Source: Streptomyces caelestis
GTDB lineage: Bacteria; Actinomycetota; Actinomycetes; Streptomycetales; Streptomycetaceae
Direction: 5' to 3'
DNA: 64,000 nucleotides
NCBI RefSeq assembly: GCF_001279005.1
Contig: NZ_LGCN01000201.1
Coordinates: forward strand, 1-64,000
Shown: piece by piece, positions 1-11,495 of the stretch
Layout of the letters: each line of letters starts with the position of its first letter
Position numbering within the stretch: the stretch's first letter is position 1
Position numbers and translations under genes: made by a program
The notes under the pieces: generated by a model
Told to the model about the DNA's origin: nothing
Seen by the model: the letters and a program-made list of their open reading frames with translations, nothing else
Databases searched by the model: none

Positions 1-818
1 CCACCGGACCGCAGCACCCCGAGCATCTCCCGCAACTCCGTCAACGCCTGCCGCCCCATGTCCCCCACCAGAGCAGCGTTCCTCACCGCCTTCTCCGGAT
101 CCTTCCGCGCCACCGCCTGCAACGCCGCCGCATGCACCACCATCAGACTCACCCGATGCGCCACCACGTCATGCATCTCACGCGCGATCCGCGTCCGCTC
201 CTCGCCCCGCGCCCACTCCGCCCGCTCCTCCGCCCGCTCCGCGAGCAACTGAAGCTCCCGCTCCAGACTGTCCGCCCGCTCCCGCAGACTCTCCATCAAC
301 CGCCGCCGCGCCCCCACGTACAAACCCAGCAACAACGGCGGCGCCGTCATCCCCAACGCCGTCGTGATCGACGCGAACGGCACCAGCCAGTCGCCGACGT
401 CCACGTCCTCCGTCGCGAGGTCCTGCCGCAGCCGCACGGACATCACGACGAGCACACCCACCAGCTGCATCCCGGCCAGCGAACCGATGATCCGCCGCGG
501 CACCTCGGACGCCGCCAGCGAATACAGGCCGACGATCCCCAGCAGGAAACCCATCGCCGCCGGCGTCACCGCGACCCCCACCAGCACCACCGCGATCGGC
601 CACTTCCGCCGCACCAGCAGCACCGAACCGGCCAGCAGACCGAAGACGACCCCCACAGAAGCCGGAATCCCCGTCTCCCGCGCGAACGGGACCCCCTCCC
701 ACCCGCACTCCACCGCGGACGCCACCGCGAGCCCCACATCCAGCACGGCACCACGCCGCCTGTCCCACCACCACGGCCCTCCCCGGGCCGCCACCAGCTC
801 TTCCCCCGTCGCGGTCAT
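1..818 (-). CDS. Sensor histidine kinase, 5' part (runs off left edge)
   Basis: Reading the minus strand from the ATG at 818 gives an open frame to the window edge (272 codons), so only the N-terminal part is present. It has about four hydrophobic segments in the first 150 residues, then a charged coiled-coil-like stretch (roughly residues 170-205), then a HisKA_3 dimerisation/phosphoacceptor helix with the motif REMHDVVAHRVSLMVVHA near residues 213-230. That is typical of NarL-type two-component kinases in actinobacteria; the partner regulator and the ATPase domain lie outside the window. A TAGGCT box ends 6 nt before the ATG and GGAGGC sits directly upstream. The gene is divergent from the HTH protein at 980. 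The family call is firm; the signal is unknown. Confidence 0.88.
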   Translation of the reverse strand, partial: MTATGEELVAARGGPWWWDRRRGAVLDVGLAVASAVECGWEGVPFARETGIPASVGVVFGLLAGSVLLVRRKWPIAVVLVGVAVTPAAMGFLLGIVGLYSLAASEVPRRIIGSLAGMQLVGVLVVMSVRLRQDLATEDVDVGDWLVPFASITTALGMTAPPLLLGLYVGARRRLMESLRERADSLERELQLLAERAEERAEWARGEERTRIAREMHDVVAHRVSLMVVHAAALQAVARKDPEKAVRNAALVGDMGRQALTELREMLGVLRSG

Positions 819-824
819 GCCTCC

Positions 825-830
825 AGCCTA
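825..830 (-). promoter_or_regulatory. Probable -10 box of the sensor kinase gene (leaderless)
   Basis: TAGGCT on the minus strand lies 6 nt before the ATG at 818, so transcription would start at or next to the start codon. The intervening GGAGGC also resembles a ribosome binding site, so a leader from another promoter is not excluded. Confidence 0.45.
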
Positions 831-979
831 CGGGCGGGAAGCTCCCCTTTTCCGGCGAGTTTCCCCACCCAAACCACACCACACCGGGTGATTCCTCGGA
901 TGCGATACGGCCCGAAATCCCTCGAACTGATGAATCGGACACCGTTCGAGAGGGGAACCCACCATTCCGCCCGGACGGT

Positions 980-1843
980 ATGCGTGTGACACACGCACCC
1001 GGCAAGTACGCCGACTTCGAGAGCCTGCGAGAACAGGCGGTCGCCCTGCGACGGGCGGGCCACAGCCTCCGGCAGATCCGCGACGAGCTGAAGATCTACA
1101 ACAACGACATCCTCAACCAACTGGTGAAGGGCGAACCACCGCCGGCCTGGACGAAACGCCCCAACGCGAAGGACGGCCTCCGGGCCAAGGCGCGAGAGCT
1201 GCGGCTGCAAGGCTGGACGTACGACCGGATCCAGGCCGAGCTGGGCTGCTCCAGGAGCTCGGTGTCGCTGTGGGTACGGGACCTGCCGAAACCCGAACGC
1301 AAGCGCACTCCCGAAGAAGCCGCAGCCATCGCCCGCCGGGGCTGGGAAGCGAAGCTGCGCATTCGGGATGAGGAGCGGCAACGCGCCAAGGAAGCGGCCA
1401 AGCAGGCAGTCGGCAACCTGTCGCCCCGCGAACTGTTCTTGGTGGGCGTCGGCTTGTACTGGGCGGAAGGCAGCAAGGACAAGCCGTACGACCGCCGCGA
1501 GAACGTCACCTTCGTCAACAGCGACCCCGACATGATCAAAGTCTTTCTGGCTTGGCTCGACCTGCTTGGAGTCGAACGCGAGCGCCTCCGGTTCACGGTC
1601 ATGATTCACGAGAACGCCGACGTGGCAGGCGCAGAGCGGTACTGGGCCGAGCTCGTCCACGCCGACCGCAACGCGTTCAACAAGACCACGCTCAAGCGGC
1701 ACAACCCCAAGACAGTGAGGAAGAACGTGGGTGACTCCTACCGAGGCTGCTTGGTGATCAAAGTCCTGAAAGGTGCCGACCTGTACCGTCGCATCGAAGG
1801 CTCTTGGTACGGCATAGTGTTGGGTGCCGACTCGGCGACCTAA
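980..1843 (+). CDS. HTH plus LAGLIDADG-like domain protein of unknown role
   Basis: A 287-residue protein. The N-terminal half carries two short helix-turn-helix-like repeats (AGHSLRQIRDEL near residue 26 and GWTYDRIQAELGCSRSSVSLW near residue 78), as in resolvase or sigma-type HTH units. The C-terminal half contains ELFLVGVGLYWAEGSKDKP (about residue 152) followed by FVNSDPDMIKVFLAWL, which resembles a single LAGLIDADG-type motif with its beta-sheet context. Inference: a DNA-binding protein possibly derived from a homing endonuclease; I do not know a function. It ends 27 bp before tRNA-Gln. The ATG at 980 follows GAGAGGGGAA. Codon use is less GC3-extreme than neighbours, which may point to transfer. 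Confidence 0.75.
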   Translation: MRVTHAPGKYADFESLREQAVALRRAGHSLRQIRDELKIYNNDILNQLVKGEPPPAWTKRPNAKDGLRAKARELRLQGWTYDRIQAELGCSRSSVSLWVRDLPKPERKRTPEEAAAIARRGWEAKLRIRDEERQRAKEAAKQAVGNLSPRELFLVGVGLYWAEGSKDKPYDRRENVTFVNSDPDMIKVFLAWLDLLGVERERLRFTVMIHENADVAGAERYWAELVHADRNAFNKTTLKRHNPKTVRKNVGDSYRGCLVIKVLKGADLYRRIEGSWYGIVLGADSAT

Positions 1844-1870
1844 CCGAATGTCCGGTTTAGTCGAGTTTCA

Positions 1871-1943
1871 TCCCCCATGGTGTAATCAGGCAGCACTGAG
1901 GGTTTTGGTCCCTTAAGTTCAGGTTCAAATCCTGATGGGGGAG
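1871..1943 (+). tRNA. tRNA-Gln (anticodon UUG)
   Basis: A full cloverleaf can be drawn: acceptor TCCCCCA/TGGGGGA with the U1-A72 pair typical of glutamine tRNAs, D arm GTGT/GCAC, anticodon stem GAGGG/CCCTT around loop TTTTGGT (anticodon TTG at loop positions 3-5), four-base variable loop AAGT, and T arm TCAGG/CCTGA with loop TTCAAAT. The discriminator base is G at 1943 and CCA is not encoded. It reads CAA codons, which are rare in this genome style. Confidence 0.95.
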
Positions 1944-2057
1944 CTGCTGCGCCCGGGCCCTGACGTTTCCGTCAGGGCCCGCTCTCATGTCCCCCGCAAA
2001 CACCCCCGGTATCCTGCGGTTGTCACCCCCCTCCCCATCACAGCCGAAGGGCATCCC

Positions 2058-3503
2058 GTGAGCACCAGCCGCCCGGCAGCCGTCGTCGTTCTCGCAGCGG
2101 GTGAGGGCACCCGTATGAAGTCGGCCACACCGAAGGTCCTGCACGACATCTGTGGCCGTTCCCTGGTGGGTCATGTGCTCGCCGCGGCCGGCGAGCTGGA
2201 GCCGGAGCACCTGGTCGTCGTCGTGGGTCACGCCCGCGAGAAGGTGACCGCGCACCTCGCGGAGATCGCCCCGGATGTGCGTACCGCCGTGCAGGCGGAG
2301 CAGAACGGCACCGGGCACGCCGTGCGGATGGGTCTGGAGGAGCTGGGCGGTTCCGTGGACGGGACCGTGGTCGTGGTCTGCGGTGACACTCCGCTGTTGA
2401 CGGGTGAGACGCTGCGGCGGCTGTCGGCCGCGCACGTCGCCGACGGCAACGCGGTGACGGTGCTGACGGCCGAGGTGCCGGACGCGACCGGTTACGGGCG
2501 GATCGTGCGGGACGACAGTGGTGCGGTCACGGCGATCGTGGAGCACAAGGACGCGTCCGAGGCGCAGCGGGCGGTCCGGGAGATCAATTCGGGTGTGTTC
2601 GCGTTCGACGGGGCGTTGCTGGCGGACGCGTTGAAGAGGGTGCGGACGGACAACAGTCAGGGTGAGGAGTACCTGACGGATGTGCTGGGGATTCTGCGTG
2701 GGGCGGGGCATCGGGTGGGTGCGTCGGTGGCGGGGGATCATCGTGAGATCGCGGGGATCAACAACCGGGTGCAGTTGTCGGAGGCGCGGCGGGTCCTCAA
2801 CGACCGGTTGCTGACGGAGGCCATGCTGTCGGGTGTCACGGTGGTGGATCCGGCGTCGACGTGGGTGGATGTGTCCGTGACGTTCGAGCAGGACGTGGTG
2901 GTTCTTCCGGGGACGCAGTTGCACGGGGTGACGCATCTGGCGGAGGGGTGTGAGGTGGGGCCGAACACGCGGTTGACGGATACGCGTGTGGGTGCGGGTG
3001 CGCGGGTGGACAACGCGGTGGCGGTGGGTTCCGAGGTGGGTCCTGGGGCGAGTGTGGGGCCGTACGCGTATCTGCGTCCGGGGTCGCGGTTGGGTCGTGG
3101 GGCGAAGGTCGGTACGTATGTGGAGACGAAGAACGCGTCGATCGGTGAGGGGTCGAAGGTTCCGCATCTGTCGTATGTGGGGGATGCGACGATCGGCGAG
3201 TTCTCGAACATCGGTGCGGCGAGTGTGTTCGTCAATTACGACGGACAGGACAAACATCACACGACGGTCGGGTCGCACTGCAGGACGGGTTCGGACAACA
3301 TGTTTGTGGCGCCTGTCACGGTCGGGGACGGTGCTTACACGGCTGCCGGGTCGGTGATCACGAAGGATGTGCCGCCGGGTTCGCTGGCTGTGGCCCGTGG
3401 CCAGCAGCGGAATATCGAGGGTTGGGTGGCTCGTAAGCGTCCGGGGAGTGCTGCCGCGAAGGCGGCGGAGGCGGCTTCGCGGGAGCCGGCCGTCGAGGAC
3501 TGA
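2058..3503 (+). CDS. glmU: Bifunctional GlcNAc-1-P uridyltransferase / glucosamine-1-P acetyltransferase
   Basis: GlmU (481 residues from the GTG at 2058) makes UDP-GlcNAc for peptidoglycan in two steps, acetylation of GlcN-1-P and uridylylation. The N-terminal nucleotidyltransferase shows [14 protein letters not shown] (residue 8 onward) and the GDTPLL metal-site region near residue 110. The C-terminal half is a left-handed beta-helix of hexapeptide repeats, with the acetyltransferase segment [13 protein letters not shown] near residue 393. The frame is open further upstream through the tRNA, but the GTG after GAAGGG gives the usual N-terminus. The A/E-rich tail (last 30 residues) is typical of actinobacteria. 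prs follows 88 bp downstream on the same strand, an arrangement common in bacteria. Confidence 0.97.
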   Translation: MSTSRPAAVVVLAAGEGTRMKSATPKVLHDICGRSLVGHVLAAAGELEPEHLVVVVGHAREKVTAHLAEIAPDVRTAVQAEQNGTGHAVRMGLEELGGSVDGTVVVVCGDTPLLTGETLRRLSAAHVADGNAVTVLTAEVPDATGYGRIVRDDSGAVTAIVEHKDASEAQRAVREINSGVFAFDGALLADALKRVRTDNSQGEEYLTDVLGILRGAGHRVGASVAGDHREIAGINNRVQLSEARRVLNDRLLTEAMLSGVTVVDPASTWVDVSVTFEQDVVVLPGTQLHGVTHLAEGCEVGPNTRLTDTRVGAGARVDNAVAVGSEVGPGASVGPYAYLRPGSRLGRGAKVGTYVETKNASIGEGSKVPHLSYVGDATIGEFSNIGAASVFVNYDGQDKHHTTVGSHCRTGSDNMFVAPVTVGDGAYTAAGSVITKDVPPGSLAVARGQQRNIEGWVARKRPGSAAAKAAEAASREPAVED

Positions 3504-3591
3504 CCGGATTCGGCCCTCTCGGATAGGGCGTACCGTGATAAGTGCACTTCCGCACCGCCATCAGCTGCGACACCTCTGAGGAGATTGTGCT

Positions 3592-4572
3592 GTGACCGGG
3601 ATCAAGACGACCGGCGAGAAGAAGATGATGTTCTTCTCCGGCCGCGCCCACCCCGAGCTTGCCGAGGAGGTCGCCCGGCAGATGGATGTCGGGGTCGTGC
3701 CGACGAAGGCTTTCGATTTCGCCAATGGTGAGATCTATGTGCGGTATCAGGAGTCGGCTCGTGGTGCCGACTGTTTCCTGATCCAGAGCCACACTGCTCC
3801 GATCAACAAGTGGATCATGGAGCAGTTGATCATGATCGATGCGTTGAAGCGTGCGTCGGCGAGGTCCATCACGGTGATCGTGCCGTTCTACGGTTACGCG
3901 CGGCAGGACAAGAAGCACCGGGGTCGTGAACCGATTTCGGCGCGTCTGATCGCGGATCTGATGAAGACGGCGGGTGCGGACCGGCTGCTGGCGGTGGATC
4001 TGCACACGGATCAGATTCAGGGTTTCTTCGACGGGCCGGTGGATCACCTGTTCGCGTTGCCGCTGCTCGCGGACTACGTGGGTGCGAAGGTGGACCGTTC
4101 GAAGTTGACGGTGGTGTCTCCGGACGCGGGTCGTGTGCGGGTGGCGGACCGTTGGTGCGACCGGTTGGGTGCGCCGTTGGCGATCGTGCACAAGCGGCGG
4201 GACAAGGACGTGGCGAACCAGGTCACGGTGCACGAGGTCGTGGGTGACGTGAAGGGGCGTATCTGCGTCCTGGTGGACGACATGATCGACACGGGTGGCA
4301 CGATCTGCGCCGCGGCGGACGCTCTGTTCGCGCATGGTGCGGAGGATGTGATCGTGACGGCGACGCACGGTGTGCTGTCGGGTCCGGCGGCGGATCGTCT
4401 GAAGAACTCGCGGGTGAGTGAGTTCGTGTTCACGAATACGTTGCCGACGCCGGGTGAGCTGAGCGAGTCGTTGGACAAGATCACGGTGTTGTCGATCGCG
4501 CCGACGATCGCGCGTGCGGTGCGTGAGGTGTTCCGGGATGGTTCGGTGACGAGTCTGTTCGATGAGCAGTAG
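3592..4572 (+). CDS. prs: Ribose-phosphate pyrophosphokinase
   Basis: PRPP synthase of 326 residues, the normal length. It transfers pyrophosphate from ATP to ribose-5-phosphate, feeding purine, pyrimidine, histidine, tryptophan and NAD synthesis. Seen: VDLHTDQIQGFFDGPVDHL near residue 133, YGYARQDKKHRGREPISA near residue 101 (ATP-binding region), and the PRPP-binding loop CVLVDDMIDTGGT near residue 224. The GTG start at 3592 follows a strong GAGGAG site. It is probably co-transcribed with glmU. A short hairpin sits just behind the stop codon. Confidence 0.97.
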   Translation: MTGIKTTGEKKMMFFSGRAHPELAEEVARQMDVGVVPTKAFDFANGEIYVRYQESARGADCFLIQSHTAPINKWIMEQLIMIDALKRASARSITVIVPFYGYARQDKKHRGREPISARLIADLMKTAGADRLLAVDLHTDQIQGFFDGPVDHLFALPLLADYVGAKVDRSKLTVVSPDAGRVRVADRWCDRLGAPLAIVHKRRDKDVANQVTVHEVVGDVKGRICVLVDDMIDTGGTICAAADALFAHGAEDVIVTATHGVLSGPAADRLKNSRVSEFVFTNTLPTPGELSESLDKITVLSIAPTIARAVREVFRDGSVTSLFDEQ

Positions 4573-4583
4573 TTCCGTGCGGT

Positions 4584-4607
4584 CGGTGCAGTAAGGGTTC
4601 TGCACCG
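4584..4607 (+). terminator. Short hairpin after prs
   Basis: CGGTGCAG and CTGCACCG form an 8-bp stem around an 8-nt loop 12 nt after the prs stop. A weak T run (GTTTTGGG) follows about 15 nt later. Plausible factor-independent terminator, not a strong one. Confidence 0.5.
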
Positions 4608-4625
4608 GGTTCGCCGGTGATCGTT

Positions 4626-4655
4626 TTGGGTGTGGCCTCCTGGTCCGAGTAGACT
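4626..4655 (+). promoter_or_regulatory. Probable promoter of rplY-pth
   Basis: TTGGGT (4626-4631) and TAGACT (4650-4655) are separated by 18 bp, a good vegetative-sigma pattern. The resulting leader of about 125 nt contains an inverted repeat (CCGTAC at about 4681 with GTACGG at about 4703). A leader hairpin ahead of a ribosomal protein gene could be regulatory. Confidence 0.55.
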
Positions 4656-4788
4656 GTCGAAGTTGCTCGGCGAGGGAGGCCGTACCGCTTTTCAGGAGGC
4701 GTACGGCGGTCCGTTATCGACGCGCTCTTCGTAGCAGGCCGTTCGTGGCCGGGTGACCACGTCCGTTTCTGACTTTCGAGGAGTGAGC

Positions 4789-5379
4789 ATGTCCGAGGTG
4801 AAGATCTCCGTCGCGACGCGCACCGAGTTCGGCAAGGGTGCCGCGCGCCGTATCCGTCGTGACAACAAGGTTCCGGGTGTGCTGTACGGGCACGGTTCGG
4901 ACCCGCTGCACCTGACCCTTCCGGGCCACGAGCTGCTGCTCGCGCTGCGTACGCCGAACGTGCTGATCGCGCTGGACATCGACGGCAAGTCGAACGAGCT
5001 GGCGATCCCGAAGTCCGTGCAGCGCGACCCGCTGAAGGGCTTCCTGGAGCACGTGGACCTGCAGCTGGTGCAGCGCGGCGAGACCGTCACGGTGGAGATC
5101 CCGGTCCTCACCGAGGGCGAGCTGGCCGCGGGCGGCAACCTGCTGGAGCACGTGCTGGGCACCCTGACCGTCGAGGCTGAGGCCACCCACATCCCCGAGT
5201 CCGTCACGGTCTCCGTCGAGGGTCTGGAGGCCGGCGCCTCCGTCCTCGCCAAGGACGTCCCCCTTCCGAAGGGCGCCAAGCTGGCCGTCGAGGAGGACGC
5301 TGTCGTCATCCAGGTGCTGGCCGCGCAGGCGGAGGAGGCGTCCGCCGAGGGTGAGGGCGAGGCGGCCGTCGAGGCCTGA
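4789..5379 (+). CDS. rplY: 50S ribosomal protein L25/general stress protein Ctc
   Basis: L25 of the long (CTC/TL5) type, 196 residues from the ATG at 4789 behind GAGGAG. It binds 5S rRNA. The N-terminal L25 domain shows [14 protein letters not shown] and [15 protein letters not shown] (residues about 11-45). The C-terminal beta domain follows ([20 protein letters not shown]) and the protein ends in an acidic Glu/Ala-rich tail. The open frame extends 12 codons upstream, but nothing conserved is there. It sits between prs and pth, a frequent bacterial order, and is probably transcribed with pth. Confidence 0.96.
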   Translation: MSEVKISVATRTEFGKGAARRIRRDNKVPGVLYGHGSDPLHLTLPGHELLLALRTPNVLIALDIDGKSNELAIPKSVQRDPLKGFLEHVDLQLVQRGETVTVEIPVLTEGELAAGGNLLEHVLGTLTVEAEATHIPESVTVSVEGLEAGASVLAKDVPLPKGAKLAVEEDAVVIQVLAAQAEEASAEGEGEAAVEA

Positions 5380-5476
5380 TCCTCGTTCCGAGTCGTCGTT
5401 TCGTCGGCCGCTGTTCCCGTACGGGGCAGCGGCCGACGCGTATGAGGGCGGGTGGGCAGGGACGTATGGAGGAGGC

Positions 5477-6091
5477 ATGGACGTGACGACGGATGCGGCG
5501 GCCGGTGCGGCGGGTCCCTGGCTGGTCGTGGGGCTGGGCAATCCGGGGCCGGAGTACGCGATGAACCGCCACAACGTGGGGTTCATGGTGGCGGATCTGC
5601 TGGCGGAGCGGATGGGGGGCCGGTTCAAGCGGGCCGGCAAGGCGCAGGCGCAGGTGGTGGAGGGCCGGATCGGGCCGCCGGGGCCGGCGAACCGGCGGGT
5701 GGTGCTGGCGAAGCCGATGTCGTACATGAATCTGTCGGGTGGGCCGGTGAACGCGCTGCGGGAGTTCTACAAGGTGCCGGTGGCGAACGTGGTGGCGGTC
5801 CATGACGAGCTGGACATCGAGTACGGGACGTTGCGGCTGAAGCTGGGTGGCGGGGACAACGGTCACAACGGGCTGAAGTCGATGACGAAGGCGTTCGGGC
5901 GGGATTATCACCGGGTGCGGTTCGGGATCGGGCGGCCGCCGGGGCGGATGCAGGTGGCGGACTTCGTGCTGAAGGACTTCTCGTCGGCGGAGCGCAAGGA
6001 GCTGGACTACTTCGTGGACCGGGCGGCGGACGCGGTGGAGTGTCTGGTGATCGAGGGGTTGGAGCGGGCGCAGGGCACGTACAACTCGTGA
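5477..6091 (+). CDS. pth: Peptidyl-tRNA hydrolase
   Basis: Pth (204 residues) releases tRNA from peptidyl-tRNA dropped by stalled ribosomes. The signature [20 protein letters not shown] begins near residue 16, including the catalytic-region His; [11 protein letters not shown] (near residue 78) and [10 protein letters not shown] (near residue 100) are also present, as is [11 protein letters not shown]. The ATG at 5477 follows GGAGGAGG. The upstream in-frame extension overlaps rplY and lacks family similarity, so it was discarded. Co-transcription with rplY is likely (97-bp gap, no terminator seen). Confidence 0.97.
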   Translation: MDVTTDAAAGAAGPWLVVGLGNPGPEYAMNRHNVGFMVADLLAERMGGRFKRAGKAQAQVVEGRIGPPGPANRRVVLAKPMSYMNLSGGPVNALREFYKVPVANVVAVHDELDIEYGTLRLKLGGGDNGHNGLKSMTKAFGRDYHRVRFGIGRPPGRMQVADFVLKDFSSAERKELDYFVDRAADAVECLVIEGLERAQGTYNS

Positions 6092-6189
6092 TGTGCCGGG
6101 GGGCTTCGGTGGGTTCGCCCCGTTGTCCGGGGCTTTTCGGAGCCCACCCGGGTTGACCGGCCGCGAGGTCATGGCCAAGGATTTCGGCC

Positions 6190-6675
6190 ATGTCTCCCGC
6201 TGCCCGTTCCTCCCGTGGCTCCTGCGCCCTGCGGTTCGGCCGGTTCGCGGTGATGGGCGCGGTCGCCGTGCTGATCCTGATCGCGGGTGTGTGGGCGTCG
6301 TGGGGTACGGCGCAGCACGCGATGCTGACGAAGGGGCGTGAGCGCGGCACGGTGGCGGTGACGCGGTGCGGCATGAAGACGTGTACGGGGCCGTACACGC
6401 CGTCGTCGCCGGGTTCGCAGCCGCGTGCGGAGGTCGTGCTGGAGGATTCGGTGGCCGTGGCGGAGGGGCGGACGTACGCGGTGGTGCTGAAGCCGGGCGG
6501 CACGCACGCCGTCCGTTCGGGTATCGCCGGGATCCTGTACGCGTGGGTTCCGCTGGGCGGCGCGCTGCTGCTCGCGTCGGTCGTGGTGGCCGGCGGTCTG
6601 CTGCGGACGCGGGTGGCGTGGGTGCTGGCGTTGTCGGGGGCGGCGCTGCTGACGGCGGCTTTCCTGGCCGTGTAG
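6190..6675 (+). CDS. Small membrane protein of unknown function
   Basis: 161 residues. One hydrophobic helix near residues 19-39 (FAVMGAVAVLILIAGVWASW), an extracytoplasmic-looking middle with two cysteines (TRCGMKTCTG), then two C-terminal helices (about residues 113-160). It resembles membrane proteins commonly seen next to pth in Streptomyces, but I recognise no domain. It lies 98 bp after pth on the same strand and is followed by a strong hairpin, so it is probably the last gene of the rplY-pth unit. The ATG start is inferred from the hydrophobic profile; no clear ribosome binding site precedes it. Confidence 0.72.
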   Translation: MSPAARSSRGSCALRFGRFAVMGAVAVLILIAGVWASWGTAQHAMLTKGRERGTVAVTRCGMKTCTGPYTPSSPGSQPRAEVVLEDSVAVAEGRTYAVVLKPGGTHAVRSGIAGILYAWVPLGGALLLASVVVAGGLLRTRVAWVLALSGAALLTAAFLAV

Positions 6676-6679
6676 GACA

Positions 6680-6718
6680 AAGGGGCGCCCCCGGCCGTAC
6701 GAGGCCGGGGGCGCCCTT
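6680..6718. terminator. Strong bidirectional hairpin between convergent genes
   Basis: AAGGGGCGCCCCCGGCC pairs with GGCCGGGGGCGCCCTT around a 6-nt loop, about 16 bp with one bulged G. It lies between the stop of the plus-strand membrane protein and the stop of ppc on the minus strand and can serve both. Confidence 0.85.
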
Positions 6719-6731
6719 GGGTCGCGTCGGG

Positions 6732-9464
<2,733 letters not shown>

Positions 9465-9669
9465 AGGTGCGGCTCCTTGCAGTGTTGAAGCTCGTCTGGG
9501 AGGGAACCCGGACGGTGTCCCGCGCGGCGTGCGCCGCTTGCGGGCCGGACGTCCGGGAAGAAATCAGAGCGGACCGCGCTGTCCGACCGACTTCAAGGAT
9601 AGGTGTCGACCCGGACGCGCAGGCCCACGGGCTCTTGCCGCCGGGCGGCGCGCTGCCATACTTACGTTG

Positions 9670-9682
9670 CCGTAGGTTACGG
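9670..9682. promoter_or_regulatory. Candidate operator upstream of the desaturase
   Basis: CCGTAGGTTACGG is a 5+5 inverted repeat with a 3-nt centre, inside a run of related TACG/CGTA units (TTACG at 9662, GCGTAGGTA at 9685). Such TACGG repeats upstream of acyl desaturases suggest a TetR-type site; the TetR gene coupled to the desaturase is the obvious candidate regulator. Inference only. Confidence 0.45.
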
Positions 9683-9755
9683 AGGCGTAGGTATGCAGTG
9701 CGTTTCCGGAGGCCGGGCACCCACCCCCAGTCCACATACCCCACAGGGAACACGC

Positions 9756-10769
9756 ATGACCTCAGGCTCCGATGTGCTGCACGAAGCTCCGGAACAACCC
9801 GGGCCCGCCGAAGCGGCGTCCTCCGCCACGCTGGGCGGTGAGCGCAAGCGTTCCATCGAGCAGATCACGCTGCTGCTCTTCATCGCCGTCCCCTTCCTGG
9901 CGCTGGTGGCGGCGGTGCCGCTGGCGTGGGGGTGGGGGGTGAGCTGGCTGGACCTCGGTCTGCTGGTCTTCTTCTACTTCCTCGGCTGTCACGGCATCAC
10001 CATCGGTTTCCACCGGCACTTCACGCACGGTTCGTTCAAGGCGAAGCGGCCGTTGAAGATCGCGCTGGCGATCGCCGGTTCGATGGCGGTGGAGGGGCCG
10101 CTGGTGCGGTGGGTGGCCGATCACCGCAAGCACCACAAGTTCTCCGACGACGAGGGCGACCCGCATTCGCCGTGGAAGTACGGGGAGACGGTTCCGGCGC
10201 TGATCAAGGGCCTGTGGTGGGCGCACATCGGCTGGATGTTCGACGAGGAGCAGACGCCGCAGGACAAGTACGCGCCGGATCTGATCAAGGACCGGACGCT
10301 GCGGGCGATCTCCCGGCAGTTCATCCTGTGGACGGCGCTGTCGCTGGCGTTGCCCGCGCTGATCGGCGGTCTGGTCACCCTGTCCTGGTGGGGCGCGTTC
10401 ACCGGGTTCTTCTGGGGGTCACTCGTCCGGGTGGCGCTGTTGCACCATGTGACGTGGTCGATCAACTCGATCTGTCACGCGGTCGGCAAGCGTCCCTTCA
10501 AGTCGCGGGACCGTTCGGGCAACGTGTGGTGGCTGGCGGTGCTGTCGTGCGGTGAGTCCTGGCACAACCTGCACCACGCCGACCCGACGTCCGCGCGGCA
10601 CGGTGTGGAGCGCGGGCAGGTGGACTCCTCCGCCCGTCTGATCCGCTGGTTCGAGCAGGCGGGCTGGGCGTACGACGTGCGGTGGCCGTCACGCTCGCGT
10701 ATCGATTCGCGCCGCAGGATCGCGGAAGACGGCTCCCGGGGCGGGAAGGAACCCGTCGAGGCGGCATGA
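9756..10769 (+). CDS. Membrane acyl-CoA (delta-9 type) fatty acid desaturase
   Basis: A di-iron membrane desaturase of 337 residues. The three histidine boxes are intact: HRHFTH near residue 86, HRKHH near 123 and HNLHH near 270. Four hydrophobic segments fit the family topology (about residues 33-80 and 190-230). It would introduce a double bond into saturated acyl chains and tune membrane fluidity. The ATG at 9756 was chosen because AGGGAA precedes it; the upstream frame is non-conserved and crosses the palindromic promoter region. Its TGA overlaps the ATG of the following TetR gene, indicating translational coupling. Confidence 0.93.
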   Translation: MTSGSDVLHEAPEQPGPAEAASSATLGGERKRSIEQITLLLFIAVPFLALVAAVPLAWGWGVSWLDLGLLVFFYFLGCHGITIGFHRHFTHGSFKAKRPLKIALAIAGSMAVEGPLVRWVADHRKHHKFSDDEGDPHSPWKYGETVPALIKGLWWAHIGWMFDEEQTPQDKYAPDLIKDRTLRAISRQFILWTALSLALPALIGGLVTLSWWGAFTGFFWGSLVRVALLHHVTWSINSICHAVGKRPFKSRDRSGNVWWLAVLSCGESWHNLHHADPTSARHGVERGQVDSSARLIRWFEQAGWAYDVRWPSRSRIDSRRRIAEDGSRGGKEPVEAA

Positions 10770-11443
10770 TGGTCGCCGTGGCGACCGACTCCAGCAGCAC
10801 CCCGAGCAATGACAAGCCGCGGCGTGCGCGTCGCACCCGGATGACCGGTGCGGAGCGCCGCCAGCAGCTGCTGGAGATCGGCCGCACCCTGTTCGCGGCG
10901 AAGGGTTTCGAGGGCACGTCGGTGGAGGAGATCGCGGCGCGCGCCGGGGTCTCCAAGCCGGTGGTGTACGAGCACTTCGGCGGCAAGGAGGGCCTGTACG
11001 CGGTGGTGGTGGACCGCGAGATGCGGCGGCTGCTGGACATGGTGACGGGCTCGCTGACGGCCGGCCATCCCCGCGAGCTGTGCGAGCAGGCGGCGTTCGC
11101 GCTGCTGGACTACATCGAGGAGTACACGGACGGTTTCCGCATCCTGGTCCGTGACTCCCCCATCCCCCAGTCGACGGGTTCCTTCGCCTCGCTGATCTCG
11201 GACATCGCCACCCAGGTGGAGGACATCCTGGGCCGCGAGTTCAAGTCCCGCGGCTTCGACCCGAAGCTGGCCCCGCTGTACGCGCAGGCCCTGGTCGGGA
11301 TGGTCGCGCTGACGGGCCAGTGGTGGCTGGACGTCCGCAAGCCGAAGAAGGCGGAGGTGGCGGCCCACCTGGTCAACCTGGCGTGGCACGGGCTGGACGG
11401 CCTGGAGCCGAAGCCGCGGCTGATAGGTCACCGGAAGAGCTGA
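10766..11443 (+). CDS. TetR-family regulator, FasR-like
   Basis: 225 residues with a TetR HTH near residues 30-75 (GTSVEEIAARAGVSKPVVYEH). The C-terminal part (RILVRDSPIPQSTGSFASL, GQWWLDVRKP) resembles the actinobacterial FasR family, which senses long-chain acyl-CoA and controls fatty acid synthesis; the assignment is from memory of the family. The ATG at 10766 overlaps the desaturase stop (ATGA); a second ATG follows immediately at 10769. Context suggests it adjusts unsaturation or lipid synthesis and may act on the palindrome at 9670. Confidence 0.88.
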   Translation: MMVAVATDSSSTPSNDKPRRARRTRMTGAERRQQLLEIGRTLFAAKGFEGTSVEEIAARAGVSKPVVYEHFGGKEGLYAVVVDREMRRLLDMVTGSLTAGHPRELCEQAAFALLDYIEEYTDGFRILVRDSPIPQSTGSFASLISDIATQVEDILGREFKSRGFDPKLAPLYAQALVGMVALTGQWWLDVRKPKKAEVAAHLVNLAWHGLDGLEPKPRLIGHRKS

Positions 11444-11495
11444 ATCCGGGCTGAACGGGCTGCGCGGCCGTCCGACCGCGTGGGACGGTGCGCCC

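Noticed and set aside
1871..1943. Integration (att) site at tRNA-Gln
   Set aside because: No direct repeat of the tRNA 3' end and no integrase gene is present nearby; the flanking gene order is housekeeping.
1857..3278. 473-codon minus-strand frame over glmU and tRNA-Gln
   Set aside because: Arg/His/Pro-rich antisense of glmU; also crosses a tRNA gene.
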